64,000 nt of DNA. Source: Desulfomonile tiedjei (GTDB lineage: Bacteria; Desulfobacterota; Desulfomonilia; Desulfomonilales; Desulfomonilaceae). A program made the position numbers and the translations under genes. Position 1 is the stretch's first letter, and the number at the start of each line of letters is the position of its first letter. Shown in pieces: positions 26,202 through 35,320 of this stretch. A model generated the notes under the pieces. The model was not told the DNA's origin and did no database searches. It saw only the letters and a list, made by a program, of their open reading frames with translations. The DNA lies in the NCBI GenBank assembly GCA_016218715.1, contig JACRDG010000032.1, positions 186,001 to 250,000 of the forward strand. The letters run 5' to 3'.

Positions 26202-26233
26202 AAGGCCCGGAGAGTAATCTCCGGGCCTTTTTT
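26202..26233 (+). terminator. rho-independent terminator of the outer-membrane protein gene
   Basis: AAGGCCCGGAGA pairs with TCTCCGGGCCTT around a short loop, followed by TTTTTT. It begins 23 bases after the stop codon. Confidence 0.92.
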
Positions 26234-26299
26234 CGTTCTCCCCACTTATGCATTCCGTTGTTTGGCTACGAAAGTGAATTCATGCCGGACACGGGTGGA

Positions 26300-26600
26300 T
26301 CCTGATTGGTCGACCCCTCCAGGGTCGGTCGGGGGTTGGGGAGTGCCTCTTTCCACGGGTTGAAACCCGTGGCTATTCACAGTGCGCCCTGGCGGGCGCG
26401 ATGGGAACCACAGCCTTCCGCATTGCCCTGGAACTCGTGGGCGGCTGAGAGGCTGTGTGACCATCCGAGCTCGGTTAAATTATCGCCCTTTCTGATTGCC
26501 CTGAAGGGGCAGACCATGAATAGCATTGGGTTTCAACCCACGGGGAGCAAACGGCAACAAGAGAAATGGACCCTGCAGGGGTCCACCAATGGGACATGGG
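26300..26600. repeat. REP-like palindrome cluster B
   Basis: Series of palindromes matching those at 22560-22780: GACCCCTCCAGGGTC near 26310, CCACGGGTTGAAACCCGTGG near 26353, GCGCCCTGGCGGGCGC near 26384, TGCCCTGAAGGGGCA near 26498, GGGTTTCAACCC near 26527, and GGACCCTGCAGGGGTCC near 26568. No gene is supported between 26234 and 26676. Confidence 0.7.
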
Positions 26601-26676
26601 TCGCCGGGCACGAAACGAAAACGGCCGGAGGGGACGTCGCCCGATCCGGCCGAGAGGTGAGAAGCGGGGCGGGGCA

Positions 26677-26850
26677 TCAATAGTCGTCGTAGTCCATTCC
26701 GACGTCCTCGAAATCGTCTTCCATGTCGAGGGAGGATAAGAAATCGGCGGGACGGCCCTCGAGAGGGTCCTCGAAATCTGCCAGGGCATCAGCCAGAGAC
26801 TCGTCTTCCATTTGGCCGATATAGTAATTTATGTTGTGTGAGTGGGGCAT
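26677..26850 (-). CDS. small acidic protein, function unknown
   Basis: A 57-residue protein I do not recognise. It begins MPHSHNINYYIGQMEDESLA, carries FEDPLEGRPADFLSSLDMED, and ends in an Asp/Tyr-rich tail (EDVGMDYDDY). About a third of residues are Asp or Glu, with no hydrophobic segment, so it is probably cytosolic and partly disordered. The start is supported by GGGAGGA six bases upstream of the ATG at 26850. The gap to the next gene (26851-27258) contains CTCTCCC..GGGAG repeat sequence and no gene. Confidence 0.6.
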   Translation of the reverse strand: MPHSHNINYYIGQMEDESLADALADFEDPLEGRPADFLSSLDMEDDFEDVGMDYDDY

Positions 26851-27039
26851 ACGGTGTCCTCCCGGGGAAATGATTTCTGCCGTTGCCAAGCAACCAAAAT
26901 TACTAAAGCATAACAATGAGCTAATGTCAATCCTTAAAGTAATGGTTGAGGGAAAAACGGGCGGTCTCGTTGATGTCCGAAGGAAGATGGACTGGGCGGT
27001 GACGAAAGGGCGGTAAGGGGATGATGTGACCTGCGCGCT

Positions 27040-27245
27040 GCCCCTCACTCTGCCCGCTCCCGGAGGGAGGGGGAAGAAAGGCGGATCTCTCCCAGGGGGA
27101 GAAGAAAGGAGCCAGAGGTCTCTCTCAGAGGAAAAGGGGAGGACCACGGCTCTTCAAGCTGATCGGTGTGCTCTCGTGTCCCCTCTTAGTGCAGGAGAGG
27201 GTTTATTTCGTCTGCCGCTCCGTCTGGGAGCGGGTTGGGGTGAGG
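27040..27245. repeat. copies of the CTCTCCC/GGGAGAGGG-type intergenic repeat
   Basis: The segment near 27043-27075 (CTCACTCTGCCCGCTCCCGG then AGGGAGGGGG) and the inverse-like segment near 27196-27248 (GGAGAGGG, then GGAGCGGGTTGGGGTGAGGG) look like inverted arms of the common repeat that translates as LTLTLSRERE-type sequence. A further arm is at 28097-28135. Copies are degenerate. Confidence 0.5.
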
Positions 27246-27258
27246 GTGCTTTCGGAGC

Positions 27259-27801
27259 CTACCCGAGGGCTACACTGTCTCCCAACATTCTGGTTATTTC
27301 GGAAAACTGTCTCCCATATTCGCGATATCTCGTATAGTTGAGGCGATTGAATTCCCGCTCCTGGGCGGTGACCTCTCTTGAAGGACGAGCGGGGACGCCG
27401 ACCGCGAGCCTGTTCGGTGGGAGGACCGTTCCTGGGGCCACCACCGCGCCGGCTGCCACGATTGCCCCTTCGCCTACGACTGCGCCGTCCAGCACGAGTG
27501 CGCCGATCCCCACCAGCGCGTCATCATGGACAGTGCATCCGTGAAGGACCGCCCGGTGGCCGGCGATCACGCGATCTCCGATGGTCAGCGGGAAACGCTC
27601 GCTCGTGACGTGAAGCATGCACGCGTCCTGGATGTTGACGTCCTTGCCGATTCGGATGTAATTCACGTCCCCCCGGGCCACGGTGTAGAACCAGAGATTG
27701 CTCCCATCGCCTATTTCGACGTCTCCGAGCACGACAACGCCCGGAGCCAGGAAGACGTCAGCTCCCAATCTTGGCCTGATACCCCTGTATTCGTAAACCA
27801 T
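27259..27801 (-). CDS. gamma-carbonic anhydrase-like hexapeptide-repeat protein
   Basis: A 180-residue left-handed beta-helix protein of the gamma-CA/YrdA/PaaY family. Hexapeptide repeats run from about residue 12 to 145 (FLAPGVVVLGDVEIGDGSNLWF; ALVGIGALVLDGAVVGEGAIVAAGAVVAPGTVL). Metal-binding histidines are seen in the QDACMLHV segment and as two in IAGHRAVLHGC. GVPARPSREV and a C-terminal helix with YTRYREYGRQF complete the family pattern. It is a trimer in known members. Carbonic anhydrase activity is not guaranteed, because many family members lack it or bind CoA esters. It stands alone. Confidence 0.9.
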   Translation of the reverse strand: MVYEYRGIRPRLGADVFLAPGVVVLGDVEIGDGSNLWFYTVARGDVNYIRIGKDVNIQDACMLHVTSERFPLTIGDRVIAGHRAVLHGCTVHDDALVGIGALVLDGAVVGEGAIVAAGAVVAPGTVLPPNRLAVGVPARPSREVTAQEREFNRLNYTRYREYGRQFSEITRMLGDSVALG

Positions 27802-27936
27802 GGTCTCCTCCAGGTGGGAAAGCTAAACCGGGCAAGGTGGGAAAAACGATCAGGAGCAGGTTGAGTAGTCCTTCACTTACGCCAGGCGCGTGAGTGCTCA
27901 ACCTAGACGACAATGAAGAGGAGCTCTTTCTTCGTT

Positions 27937-28015
27937 ATTCCGGCGGAGGCCGGAATCCAGTCTTACCCCGCGCTGGATTCGACATCTCCTGGATCCCGGC
28001 CTCCGCCGAGGTGAC
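27937..28015. repeat. GTCATTCCGGCGGAGGCCGG-family repeat, full copy
   Basis: Left arm ATTCCGGCGGAGGCCGGAAT and right arm CCGGCCTCCGCCGAGGTGAC enclose about 40 bases. The 27802-28133 gap between two reverse-strand genes holds this, an arm of the CTCTCCC repeat at 28097-28135, and no gene. Confidence 0.8.
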
Positions 28016-28133
28016 GACCTGTGACCACTGGCTTGTGGTTTCATCTACAGAGTCCACACTTGCCCCTGATAACTGAATGCTCACCGCATTGATTTCTTTC
28101 TCCTCTCCCTCTGGGAGAGGGAAGGGTGAGGGT

Positions 28134-29375
28134 TCACCGGAAGACGCCTCGCGGCGCCGCGCTCCCGGCAAACTCTACGATCGAGCCGAACAGCCTCGGT
28201 GAGACCGAGCGGAGCCGTTGCGGGTTGAACGTGTGGTCCATGCTCTTGATGTCCTCCAACCGCACCGGGCGCTTCAACGGCTTGTACCACTGAAACCGCA
28301 CCGCCAGCACTTTGCCGGCCTTGGGACACGGCGTATCGGAGGCTTGCCGGCCATTCGGCCGCGGGAGCCACGCCAACTCGAGAAGGTTTTTCGAGACTGT
28401 GGCAGCATCCTCCCAGAGCCAATCCTCAACCCGGGCCGTGCCCACTGCACCGACTCGGTTCACGTAGAACAGCACGCGGAGCCCCTTGCGAAGGCCTTGA
28501 ACGCCCACGGCATCACTGCACGCAACATTGGTTCCGGGCAGCAGTCTGGGCACTGCCACCGAAGCCGCGCCGAATAGGCTGTCCTGGTGGTTATCGTCCC
28601 GGGGCATCTCGATGAGATCGGTCGCTCGTTTTTTCTCCAAAGGTATCAGGAGCGGCTTTTCGGAACCGGCGCCAACCGTAAAAGGGTAGAAGAGGGTTTC
28701 CAACTCATTCCATTCCAGCACCCGAGCGGGAGGATGGAGGATGAGGTCAGGACCGCTCCGCGTCACTCGATGCCACGAGCTAAAAATGAATGGAAGCCTG
28801 AATTCAGACCGGACCCGATAACTGAACCCTTCCCCTTCGCGGCGCACCTCGTAGCCGAGATTCACCAGGAAATCGCGGAGGAAGTCGATTACTTCAGCCT
28901 CGTCGATGGACCGGTAGAGGAAATGCTTGCAGAACGTGATCCACGGCTTGTCCTCGGAACGGCAAGTGGTGCATATCCCCTCGAACATGAACCCGCACTC
29001 TCTGAGGCACGGGATCAGGTCCGAGGCCACGGTGTCCGGAATGTGCGCCGTGACCTTGGAGACCCCCAGGTCGGCCCATTCCATGATTTCTTCTCTGAGG
29101 AACCGGGTGTCTGCTCCAATATCAGATGCGCCGGGTCCCAGACCGAGTGCCAGGAGCCGGACGTGGCTCTGCTCCTCGGCTACCCAGAGAGAGACGCACC
29201 GCACGACATGGTCTGCTTCGAGCACTCGACAGTGTGCAAGAGCCGAGGGACCTGATGAGACAAGAGTGTGGACCAATTCCAGGATTCCGGGATCGCTTGC
29301 GCGCCAGGGTTCGAGGATGCTTTTCACCGCGGGAAGGTCTTTCTCCACGGCCTCTCTGAGAATCATCTTCATCAT
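28134..29375 (-). CDS. GNAT-like N-acetyltransferase with C-terminal PUA/EVE-like region
   Basis: A 413-residue protein. Residues about 4-150 fit a GNAT acetyltransferase (ILREAVEKDLPAVKSILEPW; a LLALGLGPGASDIGADTRFLREEIMEWADLG region at the acetyl-CoA-binding position; CLRECGFMFEGI at the end). The middle part has an arm like those following GNAT folds (FCKHFLYRS, FLRDFLVNLGYEVRREGEGFSYRV). The C-terminal 150 residues (GLRVLFYVNRVGAVGTARVEDWLWED, FQWYKPLKRPVRLEDIK) resemble PUA-like/EVE nucleic-acid-binding folds. The start is uncertain: the ATG pair at 29375/29372 opens the GNAT domain, but no strong ribosome site is seen. Substrate unknown; action on a nucleic acid or protein partner is speculative. 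Confidence 0.65.
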   Translation of the reverse strand: MMKMILREAVEKDLPAVKSILEPWRASDPGILELVHTLVSSGPSALAHCRVLEADHVVRCVSLWVAEEQSHVRLLALGLGPGASDIGADTRFLREEIMEWADLGVSKVTAHIPDTVASDLIPCLRECGFMFEGICTTCRSEDKPWITFCKHFLYRSIDEAEVIDFLRDFLVNLGYEVRREGEGFSYRVRSEFRLPFIFSSWHRVTRSGPDLILHPPARVLEWNELETLFYPFTVGAGSEKPLLIPLEKKRATDLIEMPRDDNHQDSLFGAASVAVPRLLPGTNVACSDAVGVQGLRKGLRVLFYVNRVGAVGTARVEDWLWEDAATVSKNLLELAWLPRPNGRQASDTPCPKAGKVLAVRFQWYKPLKRPVRLEDIKSMDHTFNPQRLRSVSPRLFGSIVEFAGSAAPRGVFR

Positions 29376-29475
29376 GGTTCTTGCGCTCGATCGACAAACA
29401 GTGTCATAACAACGGAAAACTGAGGGAGAAGCGGCGCCCATTCTATTGAAAAGAGCCGAAAAGTTCAACCGCTAA

Positions 29476-29568
29476 TGCCGGCCTGCTTTCAAAGAAGCGA
29501 TCTGGGGGGAACTTCTTTACACAAAGAAGTTCCCCCCGATGCTACTTATTGGAAAGCTGGCCGGTACC
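29476..29568. repeat. nested palindromic element, copy 2
   Basis: Core GGGGGGAACTTCTTT (29504-29518) and AAAGAAGTTCCCCCC (29523-29537). Outer arms CCGGCCTGCTTTC and GAAAGCTGGCCGG extend the palindrome to about 90 bp. The core is identical to the copy near 21472, while the outer arms differ. Confidence 0.8.
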
Positions 29569-29587
29569 AGACGCGGGCGGAGGCCAC

Positions 29588-30463
29588 ATGAGGGGATTCG
29601 AGGAGCCCTACCTGGTAATCGGTGCGAAGGGCATGCTGGGGACGGATCTTGTCACCCATCTTCACAGGGAGGGAATCGGAACCGTATCGATGGATGTGGA
29701 CGAGGTAGACATCGGCGATCCGGACTCCGTCAAGAGAGCCTTTGCGGCAGCCAAGCCTGGAACCGTGATCAATGTTGCAGCCCTCACGGATGTGGATGGA
29801 TGCGAAGCGGTTCCGGACCAGGCCTTTCGGGTAAACGCGACCGGCCCCAAACTGGTGGCGACAGCGTGCCGGGACGCACGGTGCTCACTGGTTCACATCA
29901 GCACCGATTACGTCTTCGACGGCCTCACGCGAACCCCGTACCGGGAAGAAGACCCGATGAACCCGCTTGGAGTGTACGGCAGATCGAAAACCGAAGGCGA
30001 GGTACTCGTCAGGCAAATCTTGCCGGAGGATCACTGCATCGTCCGAACTCAGTGGCTCTTCGGCCTGCACGGAAAGAACTTCGTCGCGACGATCCTCAAT
30101 CTGGCCGAGGAACAGGGTACGCTGAGAGTCGTCGACGATCAGCACGGCGTTCCGACGTACACGCCGGACCTGGCCGCCGCGCTCCTGACACTATGCCGCG
30201 CCGGGGCCCGGGGGACGTTTCACGTTACCAACTCCGGGATTACGACCTGGTATGGGTTCGCTCTGCGCATTCTCGAACGCGCGGGCCTCGGGGCGGTAAA
30301 AGTGGACCCGATGACCACAAGGGAGTTGGGTCGCCCCGCGCCGCGGCCGCTGTATTCGGTCCTGGACACGACCCGCTTCGTCGCGTTGGCCGGCAAGCCC
30401 TTGAGAAGCTGGCAAGACGCACTGGATGACTATCTGAGGGTGCCGCGACCCGGTCAGGACTGA
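29588..30463 (+). CDS. dTDP-4-dehydrorhamnose reductase-like NAD(P)-dependent reductase (RmlD family)
   Basis: A 291-residue short-chain reductase of the RmlD/RfbD type, which reduces a 4-keto sugar nucleotide, classically giving dTDP-L-rhamnose. Nucleotide-binding GxxGxxG is in YLVIGAKGMLGTDLV (about 8-22). Further motifs are VINVAALTDVDGCE, LVHISTDYVFDGLTRTPYREEDP, the catalytic YGRSKTEGE (Y-x3-K), and RTQWLFG. The ATG at 29588 is preceded by GGAGG. No rmlABC genes are nearby, so the exact sugar is not fixed; the MAT2B-like or spore-coat-like branch is possible. Its 5' side abuts a palindromic element. Confidence 0.85.
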   Translation: MRGFEEPYLVIGAKGMLGTDLVTHLHREGIGTVSMDVDEVDIGDPDSVKRAFAAAKPGTVINVAALTDVDGCEAVPDQAFRVNATGPKLVATACRDARCSLVHISTDYVFDGLTRTPYREEDPMNPLGVYGRSKTEGEVLVRQILPEDHCIVRTQWLFGLHGKNFVATILNLAEEQGTLRVVDDQHGVPTYTPDLAAALLTLCRAGARGTFHVTNSGITTWYGFALRILERAGLGAVKVDPMTTRELGRPAPRPLYSVLDTTRFVALAGKPLRSWQDALDDYLRVPRPGQD

Positions 30464-30521
30464 TGGGCCCGCCCCCGAGACGTACCGGAACCCGTAACCC
30501 ATCGAAAAGGAGTTTGCAGAC

Positions 30522-31784
30522 ATGGGTATGACGATAACTGAAAAAATAATCGCCGCACACGCGGACCTGGACGAGGTAACCCCGGGTCAACTGGTCGACG
30601 CACGCATCGACCTGGCTCTGGCGAACGATATTACCTTCCCGCTGGCGATCAAACCGTTTCGCGACGCAGGGGGACAACGCGTATTCGACCCGGAAAAGGT
30701 CGTCGTGGTTCTGGATCACTTCAATCCCGCCAAAGACATCGATTCTGCTCAAATGCACGCGGAATGCAGGGCCTTTGCCAGAGAAACAGGGCTGGTTCAC
30801 GTGTTTGACGTGGGGACGATGGGTATCGAGCATGTATTGCTCCCCGAGCAAGGTTTCGTGGTCCCCGGGGACCTGGTGGTAGGAGCGGACAGCCATACGT
30901 GTACGTATGGCGCTCTGGCCGCCTTCTCGACCGGGGTGGGGAGCACCGACTTCGCCGCGGCCATGCTGACGGGGAAGTGCTGGTTCAAGGTGCCTGAATC
31001 CATGCGCATCGAATTAACGGGCCAACCTGGGCCGTGGGTCGGGGGAAAGGATGTTATCCTTTCCATCATAGGGGAGATCGGGGTAGACGGAGCACTGTAC
31101 CGAGCAATGGAATTCTGCGGAGAAGGGGTGAGCCGGCTGGGCATGGCGGATCGCTTCACCATCACGAACATGGCCATAGAAGCGGGCGCGAAGAACGGCA
31201 TCTTCCCCTTTGACGAACAGACCGAGGCATACGTCAAGGGTCACGGCCAACGACCTTACGTCGTCCATACCCCGGATCCGGATGCTCGGTACGTGGAAAC
31301 CCTCACGTTGAATCTGAGCTCGTTGGAACCGGTGGTGGCCCTCCCGTTTCTCCCTTCCAACGTGCGGCCGGTCTCCGAAGTCAAGGGGATGAAGGTGGAC
31401 CAGGTGGTGATCGGGTCATGCACGAACGGTAGGATAGAAGACCTGCGCATTGCAGCCAAGGTCCTGAAAGGGAAGAAAGTCGCCAAGGGGATAAGACTCA
31501 TTGTCATTCCCGCTACGCCGGGGGTGATGCTGGAGGCCATAGCAGAGGGGATTGTGCAGGAAGTGATCCAGGCAGGCGGTGCGGTTTCGACCCCGACCTG
31601 CGGGCCGTGCTTGGGGGGATACATGGGGATTCTCGCTCGCGGAGAGCGCGCCGTGTCCACGACGAACCGGAATTTCGTAGGGAGGATGGGACACTCTGAA
31701 AGCGAAGTTGTCCTTGCATCACCCGCGGTGGCGGCCGCAACGGCGGTGAAGGGCTGCCTGGCGCATCCCGAGGACGTCATGTAG
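30522..31784 (+). CDS. LeuC/HacA-type hydro-lyase large subunit (3-isopropylmalate dehydratase family)
   Basis: A 420-residue aconitase-superfamily large subunit of the archaeal-type LeuC/homoaconitase length. Features: [58 protein letters not shown]; and the three cluster cysteines in VIGSCTNGR and [33 protein letters not shown] is the C-terminal signature. AAAGGAGTTTGCAGAC precedes the ATG at 30522. These enzymes need a separate small (swivel) subunit, which is not found on either side. Leucine biosynthesis is likely, but homoaconitase or methylmalate-type substrates cannot be excluded. Confidence 0.88.
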   Translation: MGMTITEKIIAAHADLDEVTPGQLVDARIDLALANDITFPLAIKPFRDAGGQRVFDPEKVVVVLDHFNPAKDIDSAQMHAECRAFARETGLVHVFDVGTMGIEHVLLPEQGFVVPGDLVVGADSHTCTYGALAAFSTGVGSTDFAAAMLTGKCWFKVPESMRIELTGQPGPWVGGKDVILSIIGEIGVDGALYRAMEFCGEGVSRLGMADRFTITNMAIEAGAKNGIFPFDEQTEAYVKGHGQRPYVVHTPDPDARYVETLTLNLSSLEPVVALPFLPSNVRPVSEVKGMKVDQVVIGSCTNGRIEDLRIAAKVLKGKKVAKGIRLIVIPATPGVMLEAIAEGIVQEVIQAGGAVSTPTCGPCLGGYMGILARGERAVSTTNRNFVGRMGHSESEVVLASPAVAAATAVKGCLAHPEDVM

Positions 31785-31990
31785 CGCGCTGAGGGGGCTG
31801 CGCCGAGCATTGAGGCGCCTTTGCGCCGAGGGGCGTGGAGCGGCCTGGTGGCGGTTCAGAGCGGCTGTGCTCTTCAATTTCGGCCCTTGACGTCATATCG
31901 CGCAAAAAAAAGTTGCAAAGCGATTTTGTTCTGGTATTCTTGGTACCCGAAAGCGGTAGTTCATAACAGGCCTTCCCGGGAAAAAATGTC

Positions 31991-32019
31991 TTGACTTCCC
32001 GGGTCGGTACTGATAATCA
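31991..32019 (+). promoter_or_regulatory. promoter of the small Cys-containing exported protein gene
   Basis: TTGACT at 31991-31996, 17-base spacer, TAATCA at 32014-32019. The spacer begins with TTCCCGGG overlapping the -35, and a second TTCCCGGG lies at 31973-31980. The 31785-31990 interval before it shows nothing else. Confidence 0.6.
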
Positions 32020-32107
32020 AAATGGGAACCAGGTTTATTTGTCTATGATTCCAAATTCGGTTCCCCGGCGGCTTGTCGGTGGGGCCTAATAAAAGGAGGA
32101 TTTGGGT

Positions 32108-32554
32108 ATGGTTAAGAAAATGATCGTTATGTTCAGTGCAATAGCTCTGATCATGACAGCGGTCGGTGCTGCTAGCGCGTTCCTGCCGTGTGCCTACACT
32201 GAAGGTGACATGATCATGGTCCCGATGAAGATCAAGACCACCTATCAGAAGGTCACCGGTCCCGCGGCATTCAGCGCCTTCTTTATGGACGGCTGCCAGC
32301 AGTATACCAACGGCCCCTTCCCCTGGGGCACCTGGAAGGGCACAACCGTAACCGGTAAGGTTCAGATTTTCCCGCCGAAGTGCGTGGCCCCCGCTTATGG
32401 CGGCCCTGTCGCTTGGGGAGCACCTCCCGCGTTGGCACCCGGTTTCAAGCTGATCAGCAATGCTGAGAAATTCAAGATCGATTCCCCCGGCTGCAATCCT
32501 TGTGTAGAGGGTGGTCTGCAGTACGAAATGGTGAAGAAGCAGGTCGTGAAGTAA
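32108..32554 (+). CDS. small exported Cys-containing protein, function unknown
   Basis: A 148-residue protein I do not recognise. Residues 1-24 form a signal peptide (MVKKMIVMFSAIALIMTAVGAASA). The mature part begins FLPCAYTEGDMIMVPMKI and is rich in Gly, Pro, Thr and Lys, with five cysteines (PCAY, GCQQ, KCVAP, GCNPC), suggesting disulfides or a cofactor in the periplasm. AAAGGAGG sits 8 bases before the ATG at 32108. A promoter upstream, the strong ribosome site and a classic terminator just downstream make it a single, probably highly expressed transcription unit. Confidence 0.75.
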   Translation: MVKKMIVMFSAIALIMTAVGAASAFLPCAYTEGDMIMVPMKIKTTYQKVTGPAAFSAFFMDGCQQYTNGPFPWGTWKGTTVTGKVQIFPPKCVAPAYGGPVAWGAPPALAPGFKLISNAEKFKIDSPGCNPCVEGGLQYEMVKKQVVK

Positions 32555-32580
32555 CGCACTGCTTAAGAAGGATACAAGCG

Positions 32581-32618
32581 AAAGACCGGGGCCTGATCCC
32601 CCGGTCTTTTGTTTTTTT
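32581..32618 (+). terminator. rho-independent terminator
   Basis: AAAGACCGGGG pairs with CCCCGGTCTTT and is followed by TGTTTTTTT. It begins 27 bases after the stop codon of the small exported protein gene. Confidence 0.92.
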
Positions 32619-32909
32619 GGTCAGTGGGGTGGTGCCGCCAGGTTGGGATTCGCACCGCCGCTTCCATCCGGCACAGAAGTCTCTCCCGTGACACCTGTTT
32701 TCGCTCTCTCTCCATTCACTGCCATGAGGATTCCGAAGGATAGGGGAGTGTCCCGCGCATTGAGCCAGGGGCCGGCGGGGAGGTCGCTGCGGCCCTCGGT
32801 CCGAGGAGAGCCAAGATGAGCGACAGGCGGCATCCGTGCAGGATCTATTCACTTACGCGGAGCACCTGAGTGCGCAACCTGGACCATCAAAAGGAGTACT
32901 TCCGTGTCC

Positions 32910-33003
32910 GTCATTTCGGCGGAGGCTGGAATCGGGGAAAGAGAATTTGCTTTCCGACTTCCGCCGGCACGATGTCTGGACCCCGGCCTTCGCCGAGGCG
33001 ACG
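32910..33003. repeat. GTCATTCCGGCGGAGGCCGG-family repeat, diverged copy
   Basis: Left arm GTCATTTCGGCGGAGGCTGG and right arm CCCGGCCTTCGCCGAGGCGAC, about 55 bases apart, with a central GAATTTGC/GACTTCCGCC stretch. The 32619-33129 gap holds this and no gene I can support. Confidence 0.7.
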
Positions 33004-33129
33004 CCATGGGGCAACGGGCTTGTCCTTGAGTCAACAACCCTAATCGGTAACCCCAGGTAACTCAATGGTTTCCTCCCAAGTCACCGTAACCCCGAGTTGC
33101 CGTGAGGTACTCGACCAGGAGGATCGCAC

Positions 33130-34677
33130 GTGACGGAATCTTCATATGTTCTGATTCTTGACTTCGGTTCACAGTATACTCAGCTCATTGCTCGCCGCGT
33201 TCGCGAGGCAAGCGTCTACTGCGAGATACATCCCTTCAGCCATGGAGTTGACGCCATTCAACAGAAACGACCGGCCGCGGTGATTCTTTCCGGCGGTCCC
33301 GCCAGCGTCTATGGCCTCGACTCCCCACAGCTCGATCCGAGAATCCTCCAGCAGGACCTGCCGGTCCTGGGTATTTGCTACGGACTGCAAGCTATCGCAC
33401 ACGTGCTGGGCGGTACGGTCGAACCCGCGGTCCAGCGCGAGTACGGTCGCGCGAATCTCAGTTACGTCAATCGGGATTCGGTGCTGCTCGAGGGAATTAC
33501 CGAAGGCGCCTTGATCTGGATGAGTCACGGAGACAAGGTCGTGCGACTCCCGGCGGGATTCTCCACCTCGGCTTCGACCCCCGATACGGCGGTAGCAGCC
33601 TTTGAGAGCGAGGACCACCGAATTGCGGGCGTGCAGTTTCATCCCGAGGTAGTGCATACCCCTCAAGGTGAGACCATCATTCGCAACTTCTTGTACAAGA
33701 TCGCGTTACTCAAACCGGAATGGACCATGGCGTCGTTCATTCAGACGACCTGCCGGGAAGTCCGGGAACGGGTAGGCGACGCTCACGCGGTCGCGGCGCT
33801 GTCCGGCGGGGTGGATTCCTCGGTTATGGTCGCTCTGCTCCACCGCGCTATCGGAGATCGACTTCATCCGATCTTCGTCAACAACGGCGTCCTGCGGAAG
33901 AATGAGGCAGAAGAAGTCCTCTCCACGTTCCGGGACCAACTCCACATCGACCTTCATTACGTGAATGCGGCGGATCGCTTTCTCGCGAAGCTCGCCGGCG
34001 TGGAGGATCCTGAAGAGAAGCGGAAAATCATCGGTGAGGAGTTCATCGGGGTCTTCGAACAGGAGGCGGCAAAGTTTCCCAACGTAAAATTCCTCGCGCA
34101 AGGAACGCTGTACCCGGACGTTATAGAGAGCGTCTCGTTCAAGGGGGGGCCTTCGGCAACCATCAAGAGCCATCACAACGTGGGTGGGCTCCCCGACCGG
34201 ATGGTCCTGGAGTTGATCGAGCCGCTCAGGGAACTTTTCAAAGACGAAGTGAGGGTTCTGGGGGCTCAGCTCGGCCTCCCCGATTCCATCATATGGCGGC
34301 ATCCCTTCCCCGGCCCGGGGTTGGCGATCCGGGTCCTCGGTGAGGTAACTGCGGACCGCGTCGCCCTGCTCCAGGAGGCGGATGCCATCGCCATGGAAGA
34401 GATCCGGAAAGCGGGCCTGTACCGAGACATCTGGCAGGCTTTCCTCGTGCTGCTCCCCGTGCGTTCCGTAGGAGTAATGGGGGACGAGCGCACGTACGAG
34501 TACGTGGCCGCGTTGCGCGCGGTTGAAGCGACCGACGGGATGACCGCAGACTGGTTCAAAATCCCGTGGGAGGTTATGGCAACGATTTCCAATCGGATAA
34601 TTAATGAGGTGCGGGGTATCAATCGGGTGGTTTACGACATATCCTCGAAACCCCCGAGCACCATAGAATGGGAATAG
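33130..34677 (+). CDS. guaA: GMP synthase (glutamine-hydrolysing)
   Basis: A 515-residue enzyme that aminates XMP to GMP with ATP and glutamine. The class I amidotransferase domain (about 1-195) has the catalytic cysteine C83 in GICYGLQAI and the His/Glu pair in GVQFHPEV. The ATP pyrophosphatase domain starts at [17 protein letters not shown] (about 216-232). The C-terminal dimerisation domain carries [16 protein letters not shown] and ends [13 protein letters not shown], the invariant terminus. The GTG start at 33130 follows AGGAGGATCGCAC. It is a single-gene unit without guaB nearby. Confidence 0.97.
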   Translation: MTESSYVLILDFGSQYTQLIARRVREASVYCEIHPFSHGVDAIQQKRPAAVILSGGPASVYGLDSPQLDPRILQQDLPVLGICYGLQAIAHVLGGTVEPAVQREYGRANLSYVNRDSVLLEGITEGALIWMSHGDKVVRLPAGFSTSASTPDTAVAAFESEDHRIAGVQFHPEVVHTPQGETIIRNFLYKIALLKPEWTMASFIQTTCREVRERVGDAHAVAALSGGVDSSVMVALLHRAIGDRLHPIFVNNGVLRKNEAEEVLSTFRDQLHIDLHYVNAADRFLAKLAGVEDPEEKRKIIGEEFIGVFEQEAAKFPNVKFLAQGTLYPDVIESVSFKGGPSATIKSHHNVGGLPDRMVLELIEPLRELFKDEVRVLGAQLGLPDSIIWRHPFPGPGLAIRVLGEVTADRVALLQEADAIAMEEIRKAGLYRDIWQAFLVLLPVRSVGVMGDERTYEYVAALRAVEATDGMTADWFKIPWEVMATISNRIINEVRGINRVVYDISSKPPSTIEWE

Positions 34678-34951
34678 AGAGGCCGGTAGCCAGGAAGCGA
34701 CCTCCAGCTACCATAGGCCAAGCGCACTTTTGCATAAATCCGCTCTCGTATTGGGAGATCCGGACCTGCCGTGGATGGTCGAGGGATCAACGGCAGGGAC
34801 AGGGCTTACCCCGCCCGTGAAGGAAAGTCAGCGTGCGTGTGCGTGAGATGCGATTTCATGGGACGCAGCAGCCAGCGCCCCGACGCCGCACAAACCGGAT
34901 TGGTTGCCGAGATCTACTGCTTCAACACCATCGTAATTGCCCATCAGAGTC

Positions 34952-35113
34952 CTAAGACCGCGTCCATCGACGCAGGTATCGTTTGAGTTCTTCAAGATTC
35001 TCAGCAGGGAATTCTTCGATCATCTTCTTGATTTCCGCATAGCGGGGGTCTTCGCGCAGGGGGCGGTACGGCCGTCGTGTTGTTTTTGGGCCCGAGGCGT
35101 CAAGGGTTCTCAT
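34952..35113 (-). CDS. short protein (53 residues), function unknown
   Basis: A small open frame with convincing signals: AGGAGAAGTAGG directly before the ATG at 35113, and a protein-like sequence MRTLDASGPKTTRRPYRPLR then EDPRYAEIKKMIEEFPAENL followed by EELKRYLRRW. The first 20 residues are basic and Pro-rich; the rest is a predicted amphipathic helix pair with alternating Glu/Lys. No family recognised. The flanks (34678-34951 and 35114-35320) hold nothing else I can support. Confidence 0.5.
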   Translation of the reverse strand: MRTLDASGPKTTRRPYRPLREDPRYAEIKKMIEEFPAENLEELKRYLRRWTRS

Positions 35114-35320
35114 CCTACTTCTCCTGAATCAAGAGTGCGATGGGGTACCTTGAATCATGGGACGGCTAATAGTCCAGATGTGCCGAGTTGTCAACAGGAA
35201 ACGGGGGCGCGGCGCGGGAACCGGCGAACAGGCCATGTACCATTCAAAAAAGCTGATTGGTCAGGGTGAAGCGTGCCACACATAATCCAGAAGATGGACT
35301 AATTTTCATAACATTTTTAT

